DNA of 64,000 bases from contig CAIIXF020000007.1 of NCBI GenBank assembly GCA_903813345.2, positions 15,918,714-15,982,713 on the forward strand, in the 5' to 3' direction. Both the position numbers and the translations under genes were made by a program. Shown in pieces: positions 26,901 through 41,900 of the stretch. A model generated the notes under the pieces. That model did no database searches, had not been told where the DNA came from, and worked only from the letters and a program-made list of their open reading frames with translations. This stretch comes from Owenia fusiformis. Its lineage: Eukaryota; Annelida; Polychaeta; Sabellida; Oweniidae. Position 1 is the first letter of the stretch; each line of letters opens with the position of its first letter.

Positions 26901-29900
26901 CAAAACTCTGATAATTTTTAATCTCGGTGATTTTACTTCATATTGAGGGGCCTGAGTACACCCTCAAATGGCGCAGTGATGTCTATTTGACATACCCGAT
27001 TACCAGTATGATTTTCATACCTAGAAACCTAAGATGTCAATTTGAAATAAATCAAAGCTTTACTCTTCAGTTTATAGGATTATTGGCCACGATATCAGTG
27101 ACATGATTAATTGCTTAGAAATTTAAAGCCAATCCAAACAAGACCTTTTGAGTTTTTGATGATCAAAGTTAGCAGTCAGTGGAAAATTAAGTTAGATTTT
27201 GAACCCAAATCATAGGCAAATATTCTGTGAGATTATGATCCATAAAAATGTAAGGAATCTAAAATAGGTATCAAATCACAAATGATAGAATCATCTATTG
27301 ATCAACCAGAACAACAGCAACGCCAAAGCGTAGTGAATCCCATCGAAAAGAAATGGCTGGCATTTTTACAAACGAAATATATAGCAAATATCATAAAACA
27401 ACACACCAGAAAGGCCACCATTTTCAAAATGGTTGCTCACTAGCCAAGTTGTCATCAGAAGAAATAATATGCTTTTTAGTAGCCACCTTTAAATTTTTTG
27501 AAAAATCGCACACATGTACTTGTACAATAACATACATAAAAATGGTGGCCATTTTTCAAAATGGCCGACTACTCCCCAAAATTTTATTAGACAATGTGCC
27601 ATGCTTAGAGTATTCACATATCAAATATGAACAAAATCGCTCCACTACTTTTCGAGTTATACTAAAATACGTTAAATTGGCGGCCATTTTTCAAAATTCT
27701 TTTCAAATTGGCCACCTTCTACCAAAAGTGTCATAAGACAGTGTGCCATGCTTATAGTATTCACATACCAAATATGAACAAAATCGCTCCACTACTTTTC
27801 GAGTTATAGTAAAATACGTTAAAATGCCGGCCATTTTTCAAAATTTTTTTCAAAATGGCCACCTTCTACCAAAAGTGTCATAGGACAGTGTGCCATGCTT
27901 ATAGTATTCACATACCAAATATGAACAAAATTGCTCCACTACTTTTCGAGTTATAGTAAAATACGTTAAAATGGCGGCCATTTTTCAAAATTTTTTTCAA
28001 AATGGCCACCTTCTACCAAAAGTGTCATAGGACAGTGTGCCATGCTTATAGTATTCACATACCAAATATGAACAAAATCGCTCCACTACTTTTCGAGTTA
28101 TAGTAAAATACGTTAAAATGGTGGCCATTTTTTAAAATGGCCGCCATGTACCAAAAGTGTCTTTAGACAGTGTGCAATGTTTATAGTATTCACATACCAA
28201 ATATGAACAAAATTGCTCCACTACTTTTCGAGTTACAGAAAAAATTGTAAAATAACGAGTAAAGGCCGCCATTTTTCAAGATGGCTGCCATGTGCTTTTT
28301 TAATATCTACATTGTAGCTTTATTAATGTCCTTTATAATTTTTTTACATTTAAAACATATTGCTATTACAGTTTTACATATTGTACCTAAATTACTGTAA
28401 AATCGGCACTAAAATGGCCGCCATTTTGAAATGAGCAGCCATTTTGAAAATCGGCTTTCGAGCAGAACTTCTACCCAATTAGGGTATACGTGTACAAAAT
28501 ATGAACAAAATCAGGCCAACGGTATTTGAGTTATTGCCCGGACGGACGGACGTACGTACGGACGGACGGAGGCGTTCCCTATATCCCTCCGAACTTCGTT
28601 CGATGGGATAATAATACTTCTTAATTCCATATTTACATAATTGACTTCGGAATATTCTTTCATATTAGATTTCCAAGAGGGATGTGATACAGTACGTTTC
28701 ATCATTTTTATTAAATTTATACCTTAATCAATAATGTTAAATCTTGATTATAACTTTCATCAATTCTTATATTACTCTTGAAGGGCAAATAGAGACAGAT
28801 TTTGCATAAACCATGGCAAGTGAACAAGTTTGAATTCCCCAGGCAGAAGTAGAGTTATTAAACAATATTTATTCTTACTCTGATCAATTAGTTCATGTTG
28901 CTATAGTAACACGTCAGAACTGAGTAATTGAGGTTCAATTCACCATTTGATGAGATTCCACGTAAGAAATGGCGATATGAGTGAAGAGAATAAAAGTAAT
29001 CAAAAACTATTATTAAGTGAAGCCTGTGTTGGTGAACACCTCTCTCAAGCAAACTACATGTAGAAATTGAACATTCTTTTTTTGCAATGAATTTTTCCCT
29101 GTTAAATTACATTTCTATAATGAACATAATACCTTTTGTGAAATATGAACTCTAAATGCTTGATAAATTCATAGAATTCATCTTTAGCATATTTCTCATT
29201 CCCATTAATTTATAAACCAGAGTATAGAAAGATCAAAGCTTCTCTCTTATGCACAACAACTACAGTACATGTATATATTTCAGCCTCAATAGAATATAAT
29301 ATATATTTTGTATAAAAACATAAAACTCTGGGCCTCAAATGAGAATTTTAAGCTGTATAAATCTAAAAATGATTTATTTTATTGTTCCTGAAGATTGCTA
29401 CTAAGTATCAAAATAGTGATTTCAAGGAAATAAGACCTAGAAATATATTAGCATGTTGTAAAAACTCATATTATATCATTAACGCAACAAGCTTGAAAGA
29501 GACAAGACAAACAAAAAAATGAAAAAGCATCTATCCCAAAAATGACAATGCTTAATATGATTTAGCATTTACAATGGTGAAAGTTAGATATGAACATTTG
29601 CAATGCTATATCTGGCTCTTCTGTAAAATTATGCAATAATTTCTCTTCTTAATAAACAAGTTGCCACTGATGATATTCCTTCACCTCATATGTCTAGCTG
29701 TCATACAGTGTTAACATTTTGATCAGCCACTTTCCTAAACCCCAAAGGCAAATATTGATACTCAAGAATTACTGTCAGCCAGAACTATTTTCTGCATGCA
29801 ATTAAAGTGATGTAATTTCCCTAATAATTCTACAATTCTGAAACCATGAAACTAACATCAAAGGAGTTTGGTTGCTTAGTATTCATTGCAACGGTTTTTC

Positions 29901-32900
29901 TAATTTTGTGCATTAATTATACGTTACAAAATTAACTTAGACTAAAATCATAATAAAACACAAGCATCTACTCTACTCTACTTTTTGTGTCTCTAAAATA
30001 ATTAATCTTTCAATCAATGCAAAATCCGAAAAACATGTTTATTAAAATAACAACTGTGTTTATATTCACACTGACAAAAGAACAAATATGAATCTAATTG
30101 AAAAAGCATGTCAAATAAATCTGTGTTAAAAGTACTGATTTAGAGCTATAGTTCTATAGACAACAAAGCCGATTTCATATTAATCCTTCCTCCCTCGCAT
30201 AAATCTTTCCTTCAATATGCTTTCTTTTACATGCCGTTTGCAAGATTGCAATAGACTTTAATAATTTTCCGAGCTATATAGAATGGCGCATAAATTATGA
30301 TGACCTGCCTTGATAAGGTGAAATATCTTTATACATAGGTTTATGGTAAATTCATAGTTTTAAAAAATTCTCTTTTAATAGAACATTACTCTTTATGTGG
30401 ATTGCTTGTGACTTGATTTTAATAGTTCTTATAAATTTCTGATAACTATAATTGAGATTATGCTTACCCCCAGTCCTCAATATGAAGGTCACATTGGCAT
30501 CTTTCACCGTGTCACCAACAAATTCAATTGTGACATCATCTATTTGTCGCTGCACCTGTACATCTGTTGTCGTGGAGATGGCCGACACATTGTTGTAGGC
30601 ATAGATGGTAACACTGTGTGTCCCTGGTGAGGGAAACTTATGTGTAACAGTAACGGACAGGTTTACAACATCACTCAGGACCTTTTTACGTCCAGTACCA
30701 AAGTCCATATCAAACTGAACATCTGTTCCACTGGCAACCATGGCACTCACAGCTGAGAATTCTCCTAATAATGTAGGCCCATCAGTAGTAACTAGCACGG
30801 TGCTAACAACCTCTTGCACAGAAAACAAATGGGGAAAACTCTGACTTACGTAGTCAAGCATGTTGTGGCAAGTCACCGTGACGTTATACTTCCCAGGCTT
30901 GATAAATGTATGATTAGCGATGGAGAAATTGTTTCCGTGCACAATATGGGTGTCTTTAGATAATGGGTCGGAAAAGTCCCATATATATTCAACATTGCTC
31001 CCTGTAGCTAAGTCAACTCTGAACAAGGCCTCAACATCAGTTGCAATATATTTTTCATGACTAGATGTTATAAACAAGCCTGTTATAGGTTCTTGTATAT
31101 GAATAGTAATATCGGTTTCTTCCCAATTTAAAATATTCTCTGCCCGCAGATGTACCACATATACCCCAGGGTCGGGGAAACTATGATAGAAAAGGTTCGA
31201 GTAACTCACAAACTTTTCACCTAGAGTTAAATTTTGTTGTTTAACTGACCAATGAAACGTGACATTATCTGATCGGGTTACAAATGAAGCATCAAACATA
31301 ACTGTTGACTCAGTAGCTGCATGCCAGGGAGATGTTACACGTATCCCTCGAATTCTGTTCATCACAATCAATGGTCTCAGAAGACTAGCCTGGGCCTCTG
31401 TAAAATTATTGTGTACTTTAATATCTGGCACATACTGTCCTGGTATTGTATATGTATGCTCAATTTCCACTTTCAATGTACATCCCTCACCATAACTTGC
31501 AACCAGGAAAATCTCATGGCCTGGACTTGGGTACTGCATACCTAGGAGCGTCCCATTTTGGTCACGCAACACAAAAGTTGCTTTTGTGCCATCTCCAAAC
31601 TGAACATCCAATAAAGAGTCCTTCCTGGATGTTGTTACCATGGATATGTCAAAATATGTGATTTCACCTGGTGTTGTGAGATTGCTGGACTTTGGTGAAA
31701 ATGTGATGTTCAATTTTCTGATCTCTCTGTGCATCACAACCTGGAATTAAAACGTAAATCCTTGCTTTAATAAAGAAATAAAAAAACAAGGTTATTCAAT
31801 GGAAACTTTCTAGACAAGCTGATACCTTCAATATAGGTTATGATGAAAATTGAACATCCTAGTAATATCTTCTCAACATTTACTAAGGCAAATCTTCAAT
31901 TGGGACAAAATATTCAAAACTGGTAAAAATATGATGCATCCAAGTATTTTATGATTTAATGAATTCTCATCTGTGTGGGTATAATGGTGTATAAGATATG
32001 TGGTGCCTAGTGTAGCTGCGTAAAATCCAGCACCTAGATGTCGAATAATGAGTTTTGAGAAATATCCTTTTTATTCATCAATCTCTCCAAATGTTTCTAT
32101 ATTGTCAAGTAGCATGTTTTCTGCGTAACCACAAATAAATGGAATGGAACATTGGGAAGAGGAACCAATGAAAAGGGATAGGGTTTTCATGAGTAAGATG
32201 AGAAAAAAAATTATGTAGAAATGTCAGAAAGTATATAGAAATGCAATAACCCGAGAATATTTAGGAATTTGTTTGTAGTTCATGGCATTCTACTAATAAC
32301 AAATAATGAAATAATTAGTTACAAACAATCTACTAATTATCATCCTCTGAATGAAGGGATCCAGTGATTATTATACACAATATACTTTTTACAAATACCC
32401 CAACTTATTACAAATACTCAAACGTCAATCTGATGAACCCAGAGATACATGACAATATAAAGGAATGAATATTAACATTAGCCATATACCAGCAAAACAA
32501 ATAATATTTTTATTTAAATGATAAACATCGTAGCTAGTAACCATGAACAGAATACAGAATATACGAGATACAGGTGAAATATCAGATGAGTCCCGTTGAG
32601 TATATGAACATGTAGCAAATTTTGGCTAATGACTCCCCTGAGCAGAAAGTGAGGAGCTAAGGAGGATACCACGGAATAATTTCAGGATATAACAAGAGTT
32701 ATTCACCCTTATTGTCAGTATTAACAATTACGAGAATAGAATGTATATAGAAGGTTTTTCAATGCATCTTGGAATAATAAGATTACACGGAATCCCTTTA
32801 TAATTCCACTCTCCCGGGAACACACTTTCAGTAGATTAGACTCATGGTTGCGAGAAATGTTTTGCTGAGATAAATGTCATGATATATTTGCATGTCAGAC

Positions 32901-35900
32901 AGAAAATTGAAATGTAATAATTAGTTTCCCAATATCATCACTAGTTCTGTACTCAAGTGATGAGACTACAATACAGTAACTGTTGAACCAGTGTATTCAA
33001 GAAAGGTAATAAATACAATTCAATGAAAGTGAAAAATTTAATTCGGAAACTATCAATAAGCAAATGAGTATAACTTTAGATGTTATTGTTACAAACTGAT
33101 TGAAACTACTTTGACAAAGAAAGGAAATTATATATCATTTATTAGATAGACTTGAATGTTTGGTATATAGGCTTGAATGTAAGTCTGATACATGAGATCT
33201 GATGCTATACTGAGTTCAATGTTTGGTAAGATGTTTTCAACATTTGATACATACACTTATCAGTCAATCAGAATTGAATCGAGGAAAATTGCGCATTCAT
33301 GTGTTATATAAGTTAATCCGGGGTATCTAGATATAGAGATCTGTAAAAGTGCCACTTAAATCTGATTGAATACATACAGGGGTGATATCAATATCAAAGC
33401 ATTGAAGAAATTATTGACGACTATTTTCCGATACCCTGAGCCAAAAACCTAGAACCTCTGATTAATGTAGATGATTTTACAGGTGGCTGTTATGGTCTTT
33501 TATGGGGTCCATTTTTGGAACCGTTGTAACTACATTTGGTTTAAAAGTCATTGTTCATCAAAAAGTAGACAAGGGTTTTCTTCGAATTGTACGTTAAGAT
33601 CGTCGTACCAAAATCAAACCCATGAATATGAAGAAAATAGCACCTTTGTAGGGAAGAATCAAATTCTGATTTTAAGTTGACCTAATCTGATTGGGTAAGG
33701 GCCAATCAAAGGGAATATCCCTTATTCAAAGAGTCTAGTACATGAAGTTATCTTATTAAGACCAGGGTTATTTTCAGGAAGAATAGAAATAGACATAAAA
33801 TACCCACACATTTCCTTGGTTCAATATACTTAAATTGTAATCACATATAGTCTGTTAGCCCACTCATAGCACTATAAAAGCTCATACTAGTATTGATTTC
33901 AACTAACTCAATTAGTTTTGAGAAGGAAAATGATGATCCATGTGTAATTAGATATTGCTGGAGCAGACATCTTATAAACATATTGATAAATTACCTATAT
34001 TGATACAGTCCCTGATATATCCTACTGATAAGATTTTTCAACTTATAAATTGATACAGCCCATGATATGTTATATGTTGTATAGTTCTGATATAAACCCT
34101 TAACTTATATTATTGGTACAGCCCCTGATATACTGATATGACCCCTTAACTTATATTATTGGTACAGCTCCTGATATACTGATATGACCCCTTAACTTAT
34201 ATTATTGGTACAGCTCCTGATATAACCCCTGATGTATGCTTCTGATGTGGCCCCATTAAGAATGCTTTTGATACATTCCCTGATATATGGTTCTGATATG
34301 GTACCCTGACATATACTTTTGATAGAGCCCCTGATATATGATTCTGATATGGTCCCATTCAATATGCTTTTGATACAGCCCCTGATCTATGGTTCTGATA
34401 TCATCCCCATAGCCTATTGATACAGCCCCTGATATATGGGTCTGAAATCATCCCCTATGCTATTGATACAGCCCCTGATATATGGTTCTGATATGGCCCC
34501 CTTAAGTATGCTATTGATACAGCCCCCTAAAGTATTTAATTGCTGTTTGGAGTCGGTAGGATTTGGGATTTGCGAATAAATCAATATGTCTCAGCAAAGT
34601 AATTTGCAAACCTATATAAACTGATCGCAACCTCTTGCTATTCCGGGCTAAAGGCTCATGATGCAAAATAACTGAAAACATTTAACCTCACAAGTTCTCA
34701 TTCGAAGAATTGAGAAAATCCTCCAGAGGAAAAATCAATCTCAAATGAGTCAGACTTGAAGCCTGTTTCCTTAGTATCTTCCTATTGAACTGTTTGTTTT
34801 TACTTTGTGATTTTCATAGGCCATTTCATCCACTTCAATCATAGCTTAGCTTGTTTGCAATCATGCATTGGCATTATTCCTTCCAGATCATGGATTTAAT
34901 TGACATTTATTCTAGACTGTACATGATTTAAGGAGAACTTGCATGCTACCTTACCTCCTCCATAGCAATTATCATCTCCTTAAAGGAGTGTATACTATCA
35001 TTGAAAGCATCTAAAGCATTACACATAATTTTATTCTATCATGACCAAATGATCTCTGTAGAACATTTAGGAATTCTTGAATCATGGTTCTCTTATTATG
35101 GCATCATGATTTAAATGAAGCTATCTTTTAAAGTAATAAAAGAGTACAGAAAAAGTAATGTTCTAATTTCTGCTGTCCATATACTCTGATTATACGTATT
35201 GAGTAGATTGGTGGATTTTCTCAAATTTAAAGATCATAGACAAAGTGGATCTCGTCTTTAAGTTAGTGGATGAAGTAACGCATGAGATATACAGGGTGAT
35301 CCAGAAGTAACGTCAAAGACATTGTAATTTCAAAAGTATTCATCAGATCTTCATGAAATTTGGTATACATGTACCCACAACATTTCTGAGTTACCATCTC
35401 AAAGATTGGAATTCAATCATTTCATTGGTTGAAATTATGGTTGCTATAGTAACCCGATATCGCGTAACCCGGGGCAAATTACTTAACGTGTAATGCGTAA
35501 TCTCAAAATATCAACAAGATCTGAAATTGTTATATCCTCAACATTTTATTTCACAACAATATAAATCATACTATTGCACAGTTACTAATAATAGTTCATG
35601 TGTAATTAGATATTGCTGGAGCAGACATCTTATAAACATATTGATAAATTACCTATATTGATACAGTCCCTGATATATCCTACTGATAAGATTTTTCAAC
35701 TTATAAATTGATACAGCCCATGATATGTTATATGTTGTATAGTTCTGATATAAACCCTTAACTTATATTATTGGTACAGCCCCTGATATACTGATATGAC
35801 CCCTTAACTTATATTATTGGTACAGCTCCTGATATACTGATATGACCCCTTAACTTATATTATTGGTACAGCTCCTGATATAACCCCTGATGTATGCTTC

Positions 35901-38900
35901 TGATGTGGCCCCATTAAGAATGCTTTTGATACATTCCCTGATATATGGTTCTGATATGGTACCCTGACATATACTTTTGATAGAGCCCCTGATATATGAT
36001 TCTGATATGGTCCCATTCAATATGCTTTTGATACAGCCCCTGATCTATGGTTCTGATATCATCCCCATAGCCTATTGATACAGCCCCTGATATATGGGTC
36101 TGAAATCATCCCCTATGCTATTGATACAGCCCCTGATATATGGTTCTGATATGGCCCCCTTAAGTATGCTATTGATACAGCCCCCTAAAGTATTTAATTG
36201 CTGTTTGGAGTCGGTAGGATTTGGGATTTGCGAATAAATCAATATGTCTCAGCAAAGTAATTTGCAAACCTATATAAACTGATCGCAACCTCTTGCTATT
36301 CCGGGCTAAAGGCTCATGATGCAAAATAACTGAAAACATTTAACCTCACAAGTTCTCATTCGAAGAATTGAGAAAATCCTCCAGAGGAAAAATCAATCTC
36401 AAATGAGTCAGACTTGAAGCCTGTTTCCTTAGTATCTTCCTATTGAACTGTTTGTTTTTACTTTGTGATTTTCATAGGCCATTTCATCCACTTCAATCAT
36501 AGCTTAGCTTGTTTGCAATCATGCATTGGCATTATTCCTTCCAGATCATGGATTTAATTGACATTTATTCTAGACTGTACATGATTTAAGGAGAACTTGC
36601 ATGCTACCTTACCTCCTCCATAGCAATTATCATCTCCTTAAAGGAGTGTATACTATCATTGAAAGCATCTAAAGCATTACACATAATTTTATTCTATCAT
36701 GACCAAATGATCTCTGTAGAACATTTAGGAATTCTTGAATCATGGTTCTCTTATTATGGCATCATGATTTAAATGAAGCTATCTTTTAAAGTAATAAAAG
36801 AGTACAGAAAAAGTAATGTTCTAATTTCTGCTGTCCATATACTCTGATTATACGTATTGAGTAGATTGGTGGATTTTCTCAAATTTAAAGATCATAGACA
36901 AAGTGGATCTCGTCTTTAAGTTAGTGGATGAAGTAACGCATGAGATATACAGGGTGATCCAGAAGTAACGTCAAAGACATTGTAATTTCAAAAGTATTCA
37001 TCAGATCTTCATGAAATTTGGTATACATGTACCCACAACATTTCTGAGTTACCATCTCAAAGATTGGAATTCAATCATTTCATTGGTTGAAATTATGGTT
37101 GCTATAGTAACCCGATATCGCGTAACCCGGGGCAAATTACTTAACGTGTAATGCGTAATCTCAAAATATCAACAAGATCTGAAATTGTTATATCCTCAAC
37201 ATTTTATTTCACAACAATATAAATCATACTATTGCACAGTTACTAATAATAGTTCATTCTACATAATTGCCACCATTTGCAACACATTTCTCATGTCTGG
37301 ATACCCATTCCTTGAACACAGAATTAAATCCATTAGAACTCATTCCTTGTAGGGCTAGTACTACGGCATTTTTCAATTCCTCACAGGATTGAAAATTATT
37401 TCCACTAAGGTTTCTTTTTAGTTCCCCATACAAATAAAAGTCACTTTTACACCTTTCCCCAACTTTACACAGAACTTAATGTTTGTTCTTTGCTCTATTT
37501 TACTCTGACTTGGCGCCATCTTGAATTGGGTGGGTTAGTGTCCTTGGTCATGTTAGTATTTGTCATGGATGATGGAAGCAATTCAAAGAAATTGAAAGCT
37601 TTTTATGAATGCCTATTGTGGCATCACAACTATTACATATTTGTTACCATGGCAACAAATATAAAAATCATAGAAAACAAACAATGAACATTTTCAAATG
37701 TTACTGACTTTTTAAATTAGAGAAATTCACAAAAACGTTATGGTTTCTCTTCAATTTGCCCCGGGTTACGCGATATCGGGTTACTATAGCAACCATAATT
37801 TCAACCAATGAAATGATTGAATTCCAATCTTTGAGATGGTAACTCAGAAATGTTGTGGGTACATGTATACCAAATTTCATGAAGATCTGATGAATACTTT
37901 TGAAATTACAACATCTTTGACGTTACTTCTGGATCACCCTGTAAGCCTTTAAATAACATTCAACTAAAACTGTTTTTTCTGATTGACTGAAGCCATTGAT
38001 ATCAGGGACACAGTGACATTGCAATATGGGAATACACTGACATCATAACTCGCTTCTGTTATTTTATATTAGAATGCTTTATTACATCATTTGATGATTT
38101 TCTCATCCTGTTGATTAACCTTATTTGAATAATATTATGAATAACAGCACCAAAGTTACCATGGATATATTTTTATATATATCATGATTATTGGGACATT
38201 CATATGTAATTGCATGTTGTTCTGAAAATCTTGGTTTAAGTCTATGATATTCTCATCTACATCTATCATTATACTAATCAAAGCTCTATTTTTGAGCAAC
38301 ACGGTTAGTTTTTTGGAAGTCTCGCAAAAAATCGATTATTGACATGATCAAGATAAGTCCTGCATCAGTGCATCCATTCTCTTAATTCTCTTTCAAATTC
38401 TATGAAATGTTATATAAGACTAATGAAAATGCATATTGCAGATAAACTACAGTTGAGAATGCTGATATATGACATTGAATTACGTTTCTATTTCCCATTC
38501 TTACCCAGAGTAGAACATACATAATTTAAAATTATAGCACCATATTGCAGTAACGTAATAAACTTGAGATATGAAGACTGAATCGCGAAATAAATATATT
38601 AATCCAAACTACATCTGCTCACAATTTTTCTAAAATCTAATCGCCCTGATAATAAAAACGTGTAAATCAAACACAAGAACACCTTTCAGACTGCATATCT
38701 AGATTCCCTTGAATTAATTGCATTATCAGCCTGTTATATCCATTCCTTTTCACACAAATTTAATAGGAAATTAGAAGTGAGACTTCATGATGTTTAAGCT
38801 GAATATTTTAGAAACGCCAGGGATTGTTCATAGAAACCAAAATACTTAAATATTCATTGGATTTTATAATGAACGCATCGGGATGCTGGATGGGAAAATT

Positions 38901-41900
38901 CCTGATAAATCATAGTTATTTGAAATAAACTTGAGATAAAATCTCAAGCTTTATAAATGTGGCATTTTACAGATATTGATTTGCTTTCAGCTTTGATATT
39001 GGCTCCCTCTATTGTATTTCATAAACACTATTAAAGCAGATCATGCAAAGTGGTGAAGGGCGTTCAAGGACAAATTACCATTCTCATATGAAGGCAAATT
39101 AAAGCGAGTTGATGCTTTGAATATTTATGCAATTTATTTCCAATTCACCTACACCCAGTTGAAAATATGATTGCACCAATGGAAAATATGTTTTTAGCAC
39201 CAGAAAATATGCTAACAACAGTAGAAAATATGTTGCAGAGATAGAAAATATGTAGAAAGAATGCTCGCACCAGTGTAAAATATGTTGCACCAGTGTAAAA
39301 TATGTTGCACCAGTGTAAAATATGTTGCACCAGTAGAAAATATGTTTGGGACAGCAGAAAATATGCTTGCACCAGTAAAACAGAAGAGATTTTGTAGATG
39401 AGAAAAGGTTATTGACATTTGTTGATCAATTTGTAGAATGAAGTTAAGTACAAAGCTTAGAGAGAAGTTGATTGAGGCTATTCAATCTATTCAATAGAAA
39501 CATTGGTTTTTCAGTGCAATTTGAATATTTCAACTGCTTCTTTGGGTTTCTACCTGAAGAGCTTTAAATAGCCAATGTGAAATAAAAAATGGATGGATAA
39601 CTCTAAATAGCAATAACTGGTGATCGAACATTTCTAAAACACACTTATTTCATTTTATTCTGTCATATGCAGGCCTGTAGCCAGAGGAGGATGGTTTGAG
39701 CGAGCCCCCCCCCCAAAAAAAAAATTCATTCAATTCAGGTTCATGCAGTTTTTTCACCTTTTTTAGCACTTTTCAAGTGATTTTGGTCCAAAATTGTATA
39801 ATTTGACCCCTCCTGCCTCGGCAAAAACCTGCCTACAGGCATGATATGTATGGTGAATGGTTAGGGTATCAGTCTATTTGTGATTTACAGTCGTGGATTA
39901 CATAAGTGAATTAGTTTCCCCATATTTCATGTAATCTTCCACCATTCTTTAAGTAGGTATGTGTGTTGAGTAGGATGGGTTACAAAATGCCTTAATATAG
40001 GTATAAGTAATTCTAAATGTTACTCACAACATTGATTGTGTGGACCAGCGACCCAAGATGATTGGTGACATTTACATGGACTGCAAACACTCCCGTTTCA
40101 TTAAATGTGTGGAGCTGAAATACAGTGAAAAGAACAAATCAAGTCTAGTGCTAAAAATAAATAAATAATTACAAAATGTATGCTACATTGAAGTTGAAAA
40201 ATGTCTACTGAGCAAAATATTGATTCCTTTCAATGTATCAAAGTTACAGAGCAGTGGATTTATGCACTTTTAGTGCTTCAAAAAGAGTTTTACGATATAT
40301 TCCAATAATGATATTTAATGGTATTCTTATAACAACAGAAGAATCATTTATGATAATATTACCTGTGAATCAATTAAACATTCACGATTATTCTCACAAT
40401 CCAAATGTCTCAGATATGGTTCACTGGTGATCTTTGTTCTATCATCTGTGAATTCCCACGAGTATGTAACATTTTCCCCAAATTGTAACGAAGCAACAAA
40501 TATCATGGGTACATCAACAAATAACGCAAACAGCTCTTCATTGGCATAACTTTTGCTGATGGATTGTGGGATACATGATGGAAGGTCCTCGTTATTTTGG
40601 TTTGATGTGGTGACTGCTACCTCCAGATTTGTTGGGTATGGAAGGACAACCTCATGTTGGAACTCTTTTGAGACACTGGTCAAAATACTTGCCACTGTGA
40701 CATCTGGAACAGAGTAATAAATTGAACTTATTTTTTTTCATTTTTTACTTGCAATATAAAAAGATTGTGCATATGTATTACTATATAAATAGGCATAATT
40801 TAGTCCAAGCTAGAGGATAACAATTGGCCCCTACATTAAATTTTCACTTCAAATGAAGAATAAGTGCAACTGAAATATCATCACCACATACTCATGTATT
40901 CTAATATTTTGGTGACAACATTTTCAATTCTTTCCTTTGACTATCACATATACATGTTTATAACAATTTTCATATTTCCCAAACCAGTCATGAGGAAGCC
41001 TGTAATATGTGGACTAATATTACACTATATAGACACCGTGTAATTATCATGTTCATTAAACTTTCTTTTTCCAAAGGTATAGAAATTTGAACAAAAAAAT
41101 AAATCTTGACTGACTATATTATTCTTCATTTTTTCATGTTTAATAATGAAATTGAGATTAGTAGGAAGAATAATATAAACAATATTGCACAAAACTTTAA
41201 GCCTATGAAACCAGAATTTGACAATACCATACATGATACTATTATTTCGTGCGAAAACCATGCCTTCTAGTTGGTTGTCACTTTAAACACCTTGGTATAT
41301 TTCATCTAACCTAATCCACAGGGGAAATCAGATATTAGAACATTCCCAATATCATTAAACACAAGTCCAAAGGTCAGGAAATTCAGTGTTGCAAATTGCT
41401 TAATTGCTTATTAGGAAACTGACACCGAAAATAAGTACAACCCTATCTACTAATCATTACAAACACGATATAATTAAATTGGTGTGTATTGAATCCCACT
41501 AGGAACCTACCTAGTATACAATGCTATATGACAATCTAAACCCCTCTGGGATTTCTACTGTCTGGTTACTATAGCAATATCACGATTGTCTCATTCCAAT
41601 AGATCTATCAATGTAAATTTCAAGACTTTCTACTCTATCAAGTTTTATACCTAACATAACTAGAGATGTCACGGAACAAAAAAAAATCGGAACGGTTCGG
41701 TTCGAAACCTTTGATACAAAATATTGAAAAAATGCTGTTTTGTGGAGATTCAAGGGCCAGAAGTTGTGAAAGGGTAAAATGTTCTGATTCCAAAACCGAA
41801 CCGAGATTCTTAATTTTTGTTCCGTGTCCGTTCCGAAGGCACAATTCCGCGGATCGTAAACAAAATCGGGTATCCGTGACACCTCTAGTAATAACACAGG

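Larger units (their letters stand above)
25170..30467. other. Intron between exons 7 and 8 (5.3 kb)
   Basis: It contains two related repeat elements (25286-25945 and 27308-28612). The remainder, 25.95-27.3 kb and 28.6-30.4 kb, is AT-rich with nothing I can name. Confidence 0.7.
33939..35596. repeat. 1,658-bp tandem duplication, copy 1
   Basis: The segment is repeated directly and contiguously at 35597-37254. Comparing the two by eye at many points I found no difference. The junctions share CAT microhomology. The unit contains a degenerate array (TTGATACAGCCCCTGATATA-like, about 33980-34530), AT-rich unique DNA and the 5' part of a mariner element. Confidence 0.9.
31741..40027. other. Intron between exons 6 and 7 (8.3 kb)
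   Basis: It contains the 1,658-bp tandem duplication, a mariner remnant, a 20-bp array and a MITE, each listed. The stretches 31.8-33.9 kb and 38.0-39.1 kb are AT-rich without recognisable features, save a short sequence at 32217-32270 faintly like the 23-bp minisatellite and its spacer. Confidence 0.7.

Noticed and set aside
27353-27736. 127-codon plus-strand open frame
   Set aside because: It lies wholly in the 147-bp repeat element and follows its unit structure.
30352-30467. Extension of the exon 7 frame to its stop
   Set aside because: A GT donor at 30467 with phase fitting exon 8, and loss of PKD character beyond it, mark this as intron.
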